64,000 nucleotides of DNA from Ligula intestinalis (lineage: Eukaryota; Platyhelminthes; Cestoda; Diphyllobothriidea; Diphyllobothriidae). The stretch is taken from the NCBI GenBank assembly GCA_036362985.1, contig JAYGXS010000003.1:80518945-80582944 (forward strand). The letters are read 5' to 3'. Numbering within the stretch: position 1 is the first letter of the stretch; every line of letters begins with the position of its first letter. Shown here one piece after another: positions 1-12,406 of this stretch. Below the pieces are notes generated by a model. The model was not told where the DNA came from and did not search any database. It was given only the letters and a program-made list of their open reading frames with translations. The translations under genes were made by a program, and so were the position numbers.

Positions 1-1117
1 GATGATTATTTATTTGTTTCCTGAAGATTTGGGCTGTCCCTTCTGGGGACTCGATTGCCCGAAGTTCTGCTGCTATCGTCTTATTTGTTTCAATGTTCTG
101 GGCTAACTCGTGAATCTCTGTAATGCGTCTTAGCGTAGATAGATAACTAATACATGGGTCGTGGAGTTGTTTTTTAAGTTTTTTTAGCCGTTTGGAAAGG
201 AAGTTTGGGATAAGTGATTTCTTACATGGGGATCTATCGTCAATTAGGGTGTCTCGAATTAAATTAAGGGTGGCATATAATATGTTTACAGCTTCTAGAG
301 GGGATGCTGTTAGGAGGAAAGAGCTCCAATCCGATGACCTAATATAGTTATTCATAGACTCAATGTCAAGATTTTTGGGGTTAATAGAAGTGTAACTAGG
401 ATCAGGTCTTATTTTAATGCTAAGAGGGAGCACTGCTATTATTGTCTTATGATCACTATCAAAGGTTAAGCTGTCGTAGTGCGTATATAAGGGCCAGATA
501 TCATTGGTGAGAATAACATCGAGTATATTGTTTCCCCTGGTTGGTTTGCTTATTATTTGCGTCCAGTTATGAAACACAATTGATGATAATAATTCATCAT
601 GTCTGGATGGGGCTGATAGTTCTGTCCAGTTTATTTCTGGACAGTTTAAGTCTCCTGCGATTATCTTATATTCGGTTTGGATATTCGAAAGAATATCTAG
701 TAGATTTGTAAGACCAGTGTCATCATTACTATATTCCGGAGGGGTGTACAAACATCCAATTAGAATGCTTTTAAGGGTCTTGGATGTTATTATAGCAAAG
801 CACGCTTCGCCATTGAACTTCTCCTGGAGAACCTCAAAGCCACTCTGTTCTATGGTAGATCTAATGTAGATCATACAACCTCCTCCTCGTTTATTCGCAC
901 GGTCCTGTCTATAGAAGGTGTAGTTTGCTATAAAAAGTGAAGCATTGGAGGTTGATTCGTCTACCCATGTTTCTGTTAAAAAGACTATATCGGGATTGTG
1001 TGTGTCAATAAAAGTCCTAAGTCGTGGAACTTTGTTTACTATCGATCTAGCATTAATAAGAGCAACACTTATGATGTCGGATACAAAAGCTGGAATCTGT
1101 TGTGAAAAAATGGATTC
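1..1117 (-). CDS. LINE ORF2 (CR1-like), N-terminal endonuclease part, runs off window
   Basis: The minus strand is open from position 1117 to the window edge and encodes the start of a non-LTR retrotransposon ORF2. The opening ALINARSIVNK is the usual start of an AP-type (EEP) endonuclease. The catalytic blocks follow in order: LTETW, GDLNCPEINW and SDH, so the nuclease that nicks target DNA looks intact. A charged linker follows and the reverse transcriptase would lie beyond base 1. The frame overlaps the last 49 bases of ORF1 and has no ATG near its beginning; the first in-frame stop upstream is TAG at 1118-1120. Translation may rely on reinitiation or frameshifting from ORF1. CR1-like assignment is from general resemblance. 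Confidence 0.85.
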
Positions 1118-2367
1118 CTATTACTTGGTTGGTTGTGTTGAGGGCTCATGTGCGGAAATTGTGTGATTGGTGGATAATATGGTGGTGTTGGACTATTTGT
1201 GGCGAATTGTGCATTATTGGGAAAAATTGGTGATGAGAGTGGTGGAATTCGATGGCATTGTGTAACTATCGGAGGGTATGGAGTTGTGCGAGGTGGGAGT
1301 TGATTGTGTGTGTTATATTGAAAGGGTTGGGTGTGCGGTGGTCGTCTTGTGTATGGGCTAGGATACATAGGTTGAGAGAAGGGGTTAGGTGTCATTTTAG
1401 GGTGTGCATTTAAATACGGATATTCGTTTTGATATGAAATTCTGTTTGGGACTGGTGGTCTATTCTGGGTTGTTCGGGGGAGATAATCTAACACTGGTTT
1501 ACTACTTTGGTTCGTTGAGTTAGGACTGGTATTGCTATTTATGGACATGTTTAGACGTGTGTTGTTATTTATCTGTGTATCTTGATTAGATTCAGGATGA
1601 GTGTTGGTCATGTCTAATGGGGTTGTACTATTTCGGGGTCTTTTAGTTTGAACCTTATTCTTTCCCTTAATTGCTTCGGTAGGTTTATTATTTGCTTTCG
1701 GTTTGTCATCATTGTAGTTAGAAGAAGTCGCTCTCAAGTCATCTAAGCTGATGCTACGTTGATAGTTTTCGTTATCCTTCCCAGATGAGGAGGAACTCGT
1801 TAATTGTTCCTCTGAAGTAGCATTTAGTGGAGTGTTTCCGTCCTCAACGACTATATGCGGCTGACTTTGTTTACGCCCTTTGTCTCTGTGAAAAACTTGT
1901 CTGCGCTGCATTGGGGTCAAGTCAGGGCCTATATATGCTTTAAAACTCCGGAAACTCCTATTTATTTCAGAGTTTTGCAGTAGCATTTGAGCTTCGGCGT
2001 GGGAAGAACATGTAAGCAAAATCGGTTTGTTTTTACTTCGCGAATTTAGTCTTTTGATAGACACTATGCCTATACTTATCCCACATTGTTGAAATACGCT
2101 TTGTATTGCTACCATTGGATTACTCGTTTGAGGAAAGTTGCGGAAGATTATATTACAGCTACGTTTTGATCTATCTGAAACTTCTGTTGATACTAAATGC
2201 ACCACAGACTCAATCTGAGGTAAATTCGTGAGGTTGCTTTCAAATGAATTGGAGTCCAGAAGTGAATTAAGAATCTTAAATACAGGTTCATACTTTTCAA
2301 TACAGTTTGTTAAATTTAAGAGGGCTGACAGATCGATTTGATCCAAAACAACTTTCGCGTCAGTCAT
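1069..2367 (-). CDS. LINE ORF1 protein (RNA-binding), 432 aa, intact
   Basis: Complete ORF from ATG (2365-2367) to TAA (1069-1071), lying just upstream of the endonuclease ORF on the same strand. That is the normal ORF1-ORF2 order of a two-ORF LINE. Residues about 66-155 (SCNIIFRNFP onward, then IKRLNSR and YIGPDLTPMQRR) resemble the RRM-like core of LINE ORF1 proteins. The last 190 residues are low-complexity and rich in Pro, Asn, Gln and Thr. I see no CCHC zinc knuckle. The likely role is binding element RNA in the ribonucleoprotein particle. An intact ORF1 plus intact ORF2 endonuclease suggests a relatively young copy, unlike most elements here. Confidence 0.8.
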   Translation of the reverse strand: MTDAKVVLDQIDLSALLNLTNCIEKYEPVFKILNSLLDSNSFESNLTNLPQIESVVHLVSTEVSDRSKRSCNIIFRNFPQTSNPMVAIQSVFQQCGISIGIVSIKRLNSRSKNKPILLTCSSHAEAQMLLQNSEINRSFRSFKAYIGPDLTPMQRRQVFHRDKGRKQSQPHIVVEDGNTPLNATSEEQLTSSSSSGKDNENYQRSISLDDLRATSSNYNDDKPKANNKPTEAIKGKNKVQTKRPRNSTTPLDMTNTHPESNQDTQINNNTRLNMSINSNTSPNSTNQSSKPVLDYLPRTTQNRPPVPNRISYQNEYPYLNAHPKMTPNPFSQPMYPSPYTRRPPHTQPFQYNTHNQLPPRTTPYPPIVTQCHRIPPLSSPIFPNNAQFATNSPTPPYYPPITQFPHMSPQHNQPSNRNPFFHNRFQLLYPTS

Positions 2368-2650
2368 TGTTTCTAATTAAATTTTTAAGTAAAGGATGTT
2401 TGAATGCTAAATATATGTCTAAGTTATGTGTTTTTGACAAATAAACTATAAAATACCAGAAGTACAAAACAAAGGATTTGTACAGCGTTCTATGAAACAG
2501 AGGACAATATCTGACCAAATCTACGAAGGAGTTTGGCAGCAGATTTTGGCTAAGATAGTCAACTGTTACTTACTGATAATTTATTTAAAAAAACCAAAGA
2601 CTTTGAGTCGTTTCTTCTCTTATATAAATCAATTTATATAAAGCTTCACT
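2368..2650 (-). other. Probable LINE 5' UTR / junction
   Basis: AT-rich sequence between the LINE ORF1 start and a PLE fragment on the opposite strand. It probably contains the LINE 5' UTR. No promoter or element border could be fixed by eye. Confidence 0.35.
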
Positions 2651-2668
2651 TATCTTCGAATTTGAACA

Positions 2669-3152
2669 AACCGCGTTCAATCAACTTAGCTGGTGCAGTT
2701 GCGGTCAAAGCAACTTTGTTCAAGAAACTGGCAGACTTCTCAGGACGCGAATTGCCGAACACGTGGCTGCAGTGCGTCGAAATGATGCCAATTCTCAAGT
2801 TGCGGCTCATTCGACCAGACCCGGCTACACCTTCAAATTTGATGAGGCCGAAATTCTCGGAAGAGGTGACAATCGGGTGAGCCGAGAACTACTTGAGTCA
2901 TAGTTCACGGGCCCCCAATCCATCAACAAGTGCAACGATTTGCCCAATCCATATTCAATCCTGAGATTCAATTTGGCCAAAGTAAGCCATCACTTGAGGA
3001 ACGGGCAGGCCACCGCCTCATCGTATGCCAACACTGGGGAGCCAGACGGCCGAGCAATCATCATGCCCGAGCCCACCGCCCGTGACGAAAGTTCAACAGG
3101 TCAGAGCCCGCGTGCCGTCCAACAATCAGTTTATGCACAAGAAGGCAATTAA
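2669..3152 (+). pseudogene. Penelope-like element, GIY-YIG endonuclease end (broken)
   Basis: Plus-strand reading gives CSCGQSNFVQETGR, RIAEHVAAVRR, AHSTRPGYTFKFDEAEI and FTGPQSINKCNDLP. This is the C-terminal GIY-YIG domain of flatworm PLEs (usual form NYVGETGR). The frame is open except for one TAG at about 2898-2900, where the family has Trp, then continues to a stop at 3150-3152. The reverse transcriptase part is absent, so this is a 5'-truncated copy. It is followed 90 bases later by a hammerhead-like motif in the same orientation, the order expected for a PLE 3' end. Family membership is well supported; the copy is dead. Confidence 0.8.
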
Positions 3153-3238
3153 CGTTAATTGTCGCTGTATGCTTGCAGTAATGACTGTGTCCTATAAAAA
3201 CTGCAAACATCTGTGCATACTTAAGCTTTGTGCTACTC

Positions 3239-3290
3239 ATGTCTCTAAGGACGAATCCACGACGGATATCGAAACGTCAGGTGAATAAAC
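3239..3290 (+). ncRNA. Hammerhead-like motif, PLE 3' end (degenerate core)
   Basis: Contains GAAACGTC (3271-3278) followed by AGGTGAATAAA, and an ATCC/GGAT hairpin just before. The 5' box reads CTAAGGA instead of CTGANGA, so catalysis is unlikely. Stem I would be GTCT with AGGT. It lies downstream of the PLE GIY-YIG fragment on the same strand. Minimal hammerhead ribozymes in metazoan PLE terminal repeats are known; assigning this copy is inference. Confidence 0.5.
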
Positions 3291-3310
3291 ATATTGTCCT
3301 AGCGATCGAG

Positions 3311-3352
3311 TGTTCATCTTCTTCTTATTCTTCTTCTTCTTCTTCTTCTCGA
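3311..3352 (+). repeat. (TTC)n microsatellite
   Basis: Run of TTC/TTA triplets directly after the hammerhead-like motif. The copy at 13.7 kb also has a short TTC run at the same place, so the microsatellite may have grown from the PLE terminal sequence. Confidence 0.85.
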
Positions 3353-3356
3353 AAGG

Positions 3357-3774
3357 AACTTATGTTCATTTGGGCCTTGAACGTAGTCTCATTGATGACT
3401 TGATAAGACGCTGTGCAGCGGACATTTCCAAAGTGCACCTTCAACTGCACATTTTCGGGCTGAAACATTTGAACAGCTATGCTAAGTGCGTGTGGCCAAT
3501 CCTTGCGCGGGTAAGTCACCCATTTGTTAGACAGCCCATAGTTGTTGGTGTGTTCTGTGGTTTCGGCAAACCAAATCCGTTGAACCTCTTCCTGGAAGAT
3601 AATATCTGCGAGTTGAAAGATTTTCTTGCTGATTGCCTGCGTAATGCTATGGAAGATAACATCGTAAAGGTACCAAATGTTTCCTTGAATCATCGTTCGT
3701 ATGCATTTAGATTACAATTATCACCACCGACAATTCTGCATGCCCACAATTATCCTCGGCCAAGGAATCAGTAA
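3357..3774 (+). pseudogene. Transposase-like protein fragment
   Basis: Plus-strand translation contains LHIFGLKHLNSYAKCVWPIL, then PIVVGVFCGFGKPNPLN and FLEDNICELKDFL. This matches the layout of an invertebrate transposon-derived family (consensus close to L-IDGLPL-S-WPILxRI ... PFVIGLFxGxxKP ... FLxxFVxEL). Only the middle of such a protein is present; the expected downstream cysteine cluster is not seen. It begins at the TTC repeat with no upstream coding and is therefore a remnant. The antisense frame is also open (122 aa) but resembles nothing known to me. Family assignment is from memory of the motif. Confidence 0.5.
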
Positions 3775-6700
3775 GCTAGCTTATTAAATGACTGTGCATT
3801 TATAAATAAATGTAAAAGGTTATGATTAGTGTTGGTCATTAACTGTCTCTTTTTTCCTCTCTAAGTACGTATGACTCACAACATTTTCTTCCTCTGCAGG
3901 TACAGCTGGTGGCAAGTGGAAATAAACCCTCATCTTCCATTCAGGAACGATAAGGATTCGGATATAGCTTTGTACAATTTTTCTATAACTTCTACTCAAT
4001 AAACTTTTCATTTTCTAAAATATCCCTTCACTTCTTTTTATGCCCTACTGAGGTTATCTATAAGTGCTAAGGGTTTTTCGATACGCTACACTCACTATTA
4101 AAACGCGGCAAGGAGAACTCGCGGGAACGAAAACCGTAATATAAGCCCTATCGAAATGTTTTAACATAGTGTGACCAAAAAGCGCGATCGATGAGAAAGC
4201 CGCGGCTGCTGGCCACGGCATCACGCCATCGCCATACGCGTGGCGAGGCGTGGCGTGGCTAGTCGTCGCTGGTGTTGGCAGGGTGTGGTCTAAATTTCCG
4301 ACAGTATGTCGCGGCGTTTCATCTGTTACGCTGGAGAAACTTCTGCCTAACAAAAACCTTCCTATGAGAGTTCTGAGGATGCTATTCTGAAGAAAATGAA
4401 ATTAGCCTCGTCTATATTGTTGAAAGCAATCTTAATTGGCTATGGTTTCACAGTTACCGACTGTTTTTTTAAATTTCTAAGTGAATTTATTTATTGCAAA
4501 TTCACAGACAAAGTCGAAAGACATATGCAACAGGGATCAAGCTGAAAGTAAAGAAAATCCAAATAATTCTCTCTAGTGTTTTTCAGGAGAAAAAGCTACG
4601 GCTCGTTGAATGATTGCAATTCGAGACACCGAAGTATCGGCAAATGTGCACGCTGTGGCCAATTTCCAATCAGCGTTTTGGGTGCAATATTCTGCACCTC
4701 TATTCCATTCCGGAAGGCTAACCGAATGGTCCTCTTCTATTTCGAATAAAGGATATCTTTTCTCATTTGCTGAAGCATATAAAGGACAACAGAAATCTTT
4801 TCCAACTTGGTGAGAAAATTCGACCCAGTTAAGCCCTGGGTAACTACGCATTGCTGTTGGTTATTGTTCCAATTCCATGTGTCTTAAAAGGCCACAGGTG
4901 ATTCAGGGAGTTGGCTCCACTTCATAATCTTACTATGGTCCTTCTCTGTCCCACTTTGCCATGTTTTTGATTGGTTTTAACGAAGGGCTCCCTAGAACAG
5001 CCGTGATAAATAGAAGAAGTGTGTGACACAATACAGTTGTCTGCCGTAGAGATAATAAAATGCCTTATTTTTATCCTGTCGTCATGAGGATCGCACAGTT
5101 CTGAAAATGATTGTAATTTCAACATAATGCCGTACAACCAATTGGCCGATGCAATTCCTAATCTGTGTGTACGCATCAACCAGCTAAGATGCAATAAATG
5201 TTGAGCTTTCCTTCTAATTTGAACTGAGTAGAGCGGGTATAGCTTTAAAAAACATTAGGGTTATATTTGTAACAACCCAGGTACACTGCCCTACGTTTTT
5301 TTGCATAGGGCGACTGGCGGGATTTTCAGGAATATCGCTAATAGCAACTTGGCTGAGTGAACATGGACGGTTTGGAGACGACAGAGGAGGTTTGTTGACG
5401 TCATTTTTAATTTTCAATAGACAACATTTATCGTCGATGAAGTAGCTAACATCGTGAAGGAGGTACGTTAACCTTTGACATGGTTTATCTCCCAGAATAT
5501 CGAAAATACAGTTGGCTCTAGCACTTATGTTCACAGTAAAGTTAACCAGTGGACTTCGACGATTATTGAACAAGTTCTTAATCAACTTACAAAGCTTGGA
5601 AAACCTTTTAAATATATTGGTAATATTCAATTTATTTCTTGTTAAACTGTATTTCAGTGACGTGTGTCATAATGCAAAAATGTGGTGCTGGCCTTCACAC
5701 CGCGAGCTCTTGCTACTGGGATAATACCACTGATGGTATGCTTAAGTGTATTACCTTTTTGCGAATCTTTTTTCTATTTTTAAGGTGTTAAAGAGAAAGT
5801 AGCTGATTCTGATGATGCGATAGTAGCAAGTTATAAGGTTACTTCCGACTTGCGGCTGTTATATGCCTGCTAAAGCAGAAGACCGACAAATTTGGGGCCC
5901 AGATTTTCCTATCTGAGGTTGGCGCCTTGATCCGCACAACCATAAGGTAACAACAGGCAAAGTATCATCCTCCACAATGGAAATGTTGTTAATTACGCAG
6001 GTTGTTTTGGCTTTGTCCTTAGTAATACTGATCTTATTTACCAAATTATAGTGAGGTGGCTAACTCCTGTTAAAAGCCTGAGAGTTGTATAAACTTATTC
6101 TTATACCTGATACACCCGTCTTATTGTACCATCATACAGATACATTTTACCGTTTATTACTTCAACAATTCAGGAAGTTGCACAGTGAGGTGGGAAAACA
6201 AATCCATGTACTTCATCGTGACCGTTTTTGGTTTGGCCATCTGACAACGTATGCTTGACTTTGGCATTTCTGTTTCGCATATCCGGCTTGCTGATCTACT
6301 ACCGAGATTCTCAGAGTCCCTTGTTCTCCTCAACCTGTGGGGTTAAATCTTTCAAATCTTTTTATCTATCGCCTTGGAGGTCTCTTCTTTTCCCCTTTAC
6401 TTTCCACGGTTTTGGATGCACGTCCGGAGGTGTTTATTATGTTTTTGGATACTTGTTTAATAATCAAATAAAAACGTTCATCCCATTCAACATTTACATG
6501 GACTGTCTTCAACAGACCTGACTAAACATTTTTACGGGTCAAATTCTTTCTGTTGTGGAAAATAACTGTTGAGGTAACCGAGTTGCGGATGGATTTCTAT
6601 TCCATGTTTCATTCTCTTTCCTTCGAAAAATATGAGTTCGAGTTTATTGCGAATTTGTCCTGAGACGCTTGACATTGTTCAATTTTTTAAACACGCTACC

Positions 6701-9008
6701 ATCAACCAGCGAAGGTGGCGCTTTTTCTCTATCAGGGATAAAACTCGAAAACACCGGGTCTTTATTGATCTCATTCATCTGCAACACTGCATGATTTGAC
6801 ATTAGCAGATTGATGTCGTTAACATAGCCTAGGTCAGTCAGCCATCTTCTGTGTAGACACGCCAAATAGTAAATACCACACAGATGCCTCGGTTGTACGT
6901 ATGGTGGCCGATTTCTGACTGGTTCCAGCACAAGCAGTACATGTAGCCTTTATTACGAGATAGAAGACCTGCCTGAAATCCCGTGGGCCGTTGGGATATA
7001 CTGAAGTGACTTACGATTCCCCAGGTTTTCGTCAATCGCAAATCTGCGTCGGAGGTTCAGAAGTCGGAAAAATAGCATACATCCACTTTCTGCTACCGAA
7101 AACTGGTCATCGTCAGATTTGGGGTTCCAGGGACGTTAGCACGTTTTAGTGTCCAGTACGGAAGGATCGTCCTCAGTTGAAAAGTTAGCTTCACACATAA
7201 ATCTCGCGTAACCGTGCCTACTGCCACAGTCGCCACAACACGTATCCCGATATTCGAATTCGGTCCTTTGATCAGTTATCTTGTACAGCCAAGTCCAGTC
7301 AGGCGCCCGATTGCCTGTTTGAAGAACCTGATTGCAAGCCCTTAATGTTAGGAAAATACATTCAACGGTGGTTTACGTTCGCCTTCTAATAACGTCATGA
7401 TTGCTTTTTGAGTGTTTTGTGTTATTCGATGTACAACATCTGAGCTCCACACGCTGATATCACTGCCTCTGCATTTGCAAAACCACGTATATTTGACTGA
7501 AGGCCGCCTCAATGCTCATCACCAGCGACGCCAACAGCTTAGTTCGCGAGGTTATCTCGCTTCTGGCATCCACTGGCCGTCTCTGTAGTGTCTGTTGCAT
7601 CTCTAGAACCCATCTTGTTGAGGACCGAGCACGCCAGTATTTACCACCACGCATTTGTTTAACATGCGTGCTGATGCCACGTTTGCAGGTAGTTTTCAGG
7701 GCTGTGGTAGACCCCGATATCGTCTGTTTCGATTGTATGCAGAAAACGTCGTGTCTTGGATTACTGGATGGGACTACTTTTGGGCTTCCTGTTGTCCTTG
7801 ATGTTTTTCGACAGCGTTACGAACACTAATAAATTTAAAGGTGTGCTACTTCCTTCTGAAATCTCGCTTCGTATGCGATGACTCTGTTCATAGTTAAAAG
7901 TAAATTACGAATTCCACGGCGTCTCAGGAAAAAGATACCAATGTCGTCGTATACGTCCTTATGGTGTCATTGACTATAAACCTGAGTCGCCGTAGGTCTA
8001 GTCTGCCCTCCAGAGAAATACACTACCAGATTCCATGCCTCCGACAGGGGCTGTGCATTTACAAAATCTGGAGCACAGTAATTATAAACAGCAGACTGTT
8101 AGACAAGTCAGTTTTGTTAAGGGAAATATAGGTAAATGCCTTTGAACTTCTATTGGGACAGAGCAGCTATGAAATGTATTGGTTCTGCAGAACATTTCAA
8201 GAGTGGTGATGCCAGTAAATGGAACTGGTAAAGGAGCATACAGTGAAAAAGCAGGCGTTTTTCGGCGATTCTAGAAGTTTGAATGCCATTGAAGGGATTT
8301 TAAGGAGGAAAACTGTCGCCCTTTGGGGAAAGTATCTGCGAAATGGAATGGCCCGCTGCAACTCTGATCTTAATTTCTAGTGTTTCCGTTCTTGAGTACT
8401 ACTCTCCAGGTCACATTTTTTCTAACGCATATGTTTAACTGTGCTTGTTATCTTCATGGTGTGTCTAAAACTGCTGTGTGTTAAAAAGGTATCTCGATAG
8501 CCTATGTGGCCTACAGAAGAAAAAAATGCTTAACAGCGTGATGGTGAACTCTGCAAAGACTGCTGTGCCCCGCAGTTTACGTTTAAGCAGTATCATGCGT
8601 GCTGTCCATGTTCTGCTGATAGAGCCTGTTACAACTCAGTCTGTTCGCCCCGACTAGTGTGTTTGACCATCGGTTTCGATGAGGTCAACCAAGTGCACCA
8701 ACAGGTTGGTACAGGAGGTGACGGTCTCAGGCTTTAATTTAAAGTGATAGAGGACGAAGTTAGCGGCTACACACTCTTTACCTTCCCCCGGAGTCTCGAA
8801 GACTAAACGGGTTCCGGCGTAGGCTGCTGTATCAAATGCAAGCCAATACACCGCCTAGCTTAGTCTTAAACGACAGTAGACTTTGCGCGGGTACTACTGT
8901 GCTATCTATCCTCCCTAACCTATAGTAGGTGTCTGACCAGACTTAGGTAAACCAGGACTGGTACTGCTTACTTCTAATACTACGTACTAGGGTGTAACTT
9001 CGTGATAG
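3775..9008. other. No recognisable gene
   Basis: Only short ORFs in all frames, none recognised. Base composition is ordinary. I see no clear element borders, RNA genes or long repeats in this 5.2 kb. Confidence 0.5.
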
Positions 9009-9205
9009 TACTTGTTGGTACTGGTACTGACTGTTTTCTACGTCAGACGTGACGCTGATTAGGTCAGCACTGGGCTCATCCACTAAATCACGGCAGGACG
9101 TCTAGAACTACTGGTGCTGGCACTGACGCCACCATTTATCGGAGGTGACGCTGATTTTAGCCAACGCTAGGGCTCATATCCCCTTGGTCTCAAGAGGGAG
9201 TGTGA
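9009..9205 (+). repeat. Degenerate ~97-bp tandem repeat, two units
   Basis: The blocks GGTACTGGTACTGACTG...GTGACGCTGATT (from about 9014) and GGTGCTGGCACTGACGC...GTGACGCTGATT (from about 9111) are offset by about 97 bases. Each is followed by a GGGCTCAT block. Confidence 0.5.
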
Positions 9206-9879
9206 GTCTGGGTTTAACTATTTCGGGTAAGTACATGCTTGCGTTCATGAGAAAAGCTGCGTTTGCCATGGTTTCCTCACCATGGTCCTCTCACCGATTA
9301 GTAGTCAGAAGAAGGCAAGAGAGCGGTTTAGATAGGCAAGAGCTTTATTCAACAGCACACAAAGACGGCTGGGCTCACGGTATATCTATATTGTTACTGT
9401 TTTTCTAGGACCTTGGCGTATGGTGTGCGCCTGGGCATTCTGGAACCTTCTCAACTGCGGCCACTACCTACGCTGTGTGAAATGGCGTCTCGTTTGCTCG
9501 ACGTACGGCGTGGGCGGCTTGCATGCCGGCATGACCTAGTTGGCCTAGGGGTCCTGCCTCCGCAACAGAATCTGTTCTCAACATTAGTCAACCGGCAATT
9601 CGGCCGTCGTTGGCGACGATTTCCATCGTTTGCCCCATAAAATAGCTGCTATATGAATTGCTCGGGCATCCGTGTAGTGCTAGAGTAGTTTCGTAGCACT
9701 CGCTCTTCTCCCACTCGGGTCCAGTGTCAGGCTGAGTCCAAGAAGACCGGAGACAAGATGAGGCAATGATGAATGGCCCAGCGTGAATCCGCGCCTAGGC
9801 GTGCCTTTAGTCCGCATACAAATGCTCCGAATTTAGTACAAAGTGGGGAGGGTCTATCGAAACATGTTAGGGCTAAGAA
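9206..9879. other. No recognisable gene
   Basis: Short ORFs only; nothing recognised. Confidence 0.4.
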
Positions 9880-10176
9880 GGTTTAACCCTAACGGCTGTG
9901 ATCTTCCATGCCCAGTTCTTTAGGGAATGAGAGAAGTCTTGGGAAAGCCAGATTAATAGGAACAATATATTGTGTACAGCAGACTAAGGAGAAAGTTGCC
10001 ACTCGGTCTGACAGGGCGTTTAACCATGAGGGGCGTTTGAGAACGATGAACCGCACCCAGACGGGTGGAATCCCGAATATCGCCTAGCCAGCAACTACCG
10101 CCTGGCTGCGGCTTTGACGGTAATTGATTGGACCACGCGTGGGCGAACCTGCGTGAGCGCATTAGTAGGTCGTGCG
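9880..10176 (+). repeat. Dispersed repeat A, copy 1
   Basis: Begins AAGGTTTAACCCTAACGGCT, GATCTTCCA and ends ATTAGTAGGTCGTGCG. The same order of blocks occurs at 12407-12725 in the same orientation, with moderate divergence. About 0.3 kb long with no coding potential, so a SINE- or MITE-like non-autonomous element is possible. Confidence 0.6.
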
Positions 10177-12406
10177 TCTAGCGGTTGCCACGGCCTTGGG
10201 TTTTGTCCAGAAGGATTGAGGTAATGCCACCGTGGGTTGAGGCCAGAATGGGGGAGACATGGTGCGTGCGTGCGTTCGGGAGCGCGTCAGTTGCGTCTGG
10301 CAGCAGTGACCACTACAGGTCTGCTCAGATCCCACTGAGCCAGAATGCAGTTTGACCGTCCATCCTGAGACGAGGATCGAATTATTACGTCGGTTGGCAG
10401 GATTCGAAGCCTCTGCTTTTGGCAAACCGCGATAATTTTTTATAGTGGGGTGTATGGACTGAGAATTGACCTCAATTTCTCTTCGCTTCTTGTAATGTTA
10501 CCAAAACCGAGACATCGCCATCCAATTACGCTTTTTTGAATCGTCAACGAAGAACAAAACAACAAGGGTACAAAATCTAAAGTCTACTAGCGTACCTAGC
10601 ACAGCATATTTAAGGCAAGCAACGCGTTATAAGATCGGAGGACCAATCAGAATTCTTCCTCAAACGACCAGCGACTTGATTAGTTTTGTGACTCATCCGG
10701 CTGGCATGTTAGAGTCCTCAGCCTGGTCGCAGCTTTGCGACAGCATGTGCAGTGCGTGTGAGCGGGACGGTGGTATGGCGTAGGAGCGACTCGCTAGGGT
10801 TGCGTGCGTGCGCGCGCTTCGGTTAGGACGGCTCCTAAGATCCATCCCCAGACGGTAATCTGACCCGATCTACCATCGATGCTGAGGTCTTTCAAAATTA
10901 TATTTTCAAACTCCAAAGAATGAGCATTATTTCCTAGTAGACTACCAAAATGCAGTTTTTTAGTCGCTCACCAAAGCGTCAGCGCCAGTGCGGACACGTT
11001 TTAGGGAGGGAGGGGGGGGGGGGCGAGGTAACGTCACACTACCGGGGTAAATTGCTATTGTAATCGCTGAGATTTTGCAATACGTTCTTAAGACCCAGTC
11101 ATGTACTGAAAAGTACACCTTTTTGAGGGAAAATATTGCTTTTATCCGTAATTGAAAATAGTAAGATCGATAAGTAAATATCTTCTCAGTTGTTGTATCA
11201 CACATCGATCCGAGGTTTGCACTCGTATGTGCTGCTAGAAGGAACAACAACACCCCACTCCCTTTCTGCGGTTGTCTCTGCTGATGTCCTCAAGCCAGAA
11301 TCGACAAATACCCCACATAACCTCTTAATAACATGGAAAGTCCCCCCAGACAAAGACGATGAACATTGCTGCTTCCCGCATCTTGTGTATATTTCTGTAA
11401 TTGCGTCCGTCCGTATGTTAACTTAAAGAAACAGCCTACATGAGAGGAGTAAGCGTTCCCAAGGCAGTGTAGCCATAAGTGCATCGGCTGGAGTCCTTCG
11501 TTTATAACATCCGCAGACATCTAACGAAACACGGTTAGTTGACATCTTGACAACTGGGCCTCGAGTAGACACGGAGAAAGCATTTTTTCAAGCATGTCGC
11601 AAACTAATTAGATCCACGATGGTTGGTTATGGACCTAGTGCCCACGAAACGCGGCATGGCAGTTTTGATGAAAAAAAAAACGTTCTCACTTGCTATGTGC
11701 AGATCAAAAAGGTAGGGATTTCCTGTGAGGTCACCTAACGGCGAAAATTTCACCACCCAAGATTCTGACGAAAATCACAGCTACAAGTTGAGTGCTTGAC
11801 AAAGGCGTAGGTAGTGCGTGTTTTATACGTGATAAGTGCGCAGTAGAAAACAAACTAAAACCGTTTATAATTGCTTTGCTGAACTAAAGATGGATATGTA
11901 AAGCATGCGGAAAAGGTAAAATTGACCAACGTAAACCGGTATTGGCCAGCAAAGGATGCCTGTAGGCTCACAACAACTATCAAGATGTTTGGGTAGGAAG
12001 AAATTTGACCTACTGAAAATGCGAAAGTAGTTTTTATTATTATTCAAAGACAAAAGCGGCCTCTAATGAAAGGTCTACCACAAAAAAATGAAGCATACAT
12101 TAGCCATCAACACCTCTTAGTCAAAAAAATGAAACCAGGCGGTTTGGATACTTAACATATCCCAACCATCGAGTTACGGGGAAAAAGGTTAGATCATGAA
12201 TAAGTGAACGGCACTGGTAAGTACTTTTTCTGTACACGAGTTGCTTTATCTGCGGACAAGAGGCCTCTGGATTGCGCATGCGTATCCCAAGGTGGACACA
12301 GATAACTAGGTGAATCCCTCGCGTGGAAACCAGTCCATGTCGTCCAGCTGGGGTGGTTGGGCTTTCCCAAAGTTGTGGACGACTGTATCAAGTGGTGTGA
12401 AGGCCA
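10177..12406. other. No recognisable gene; G-run near 11010
   Basis: Contains a G-rich run at about 11005-11025. Otherwise only short unrecognised ORFs. Confidence 0.4.

Noticed and set aside
3325..3693. 122-aa minus ORF as a host gene
   Set aside because: Antisense to the transposase-like frame and ends in the translated microsatellite.
5800..5830. CTGATGA at 5.8 kb
   Set aside because: No GAA box or closing stem nearby.
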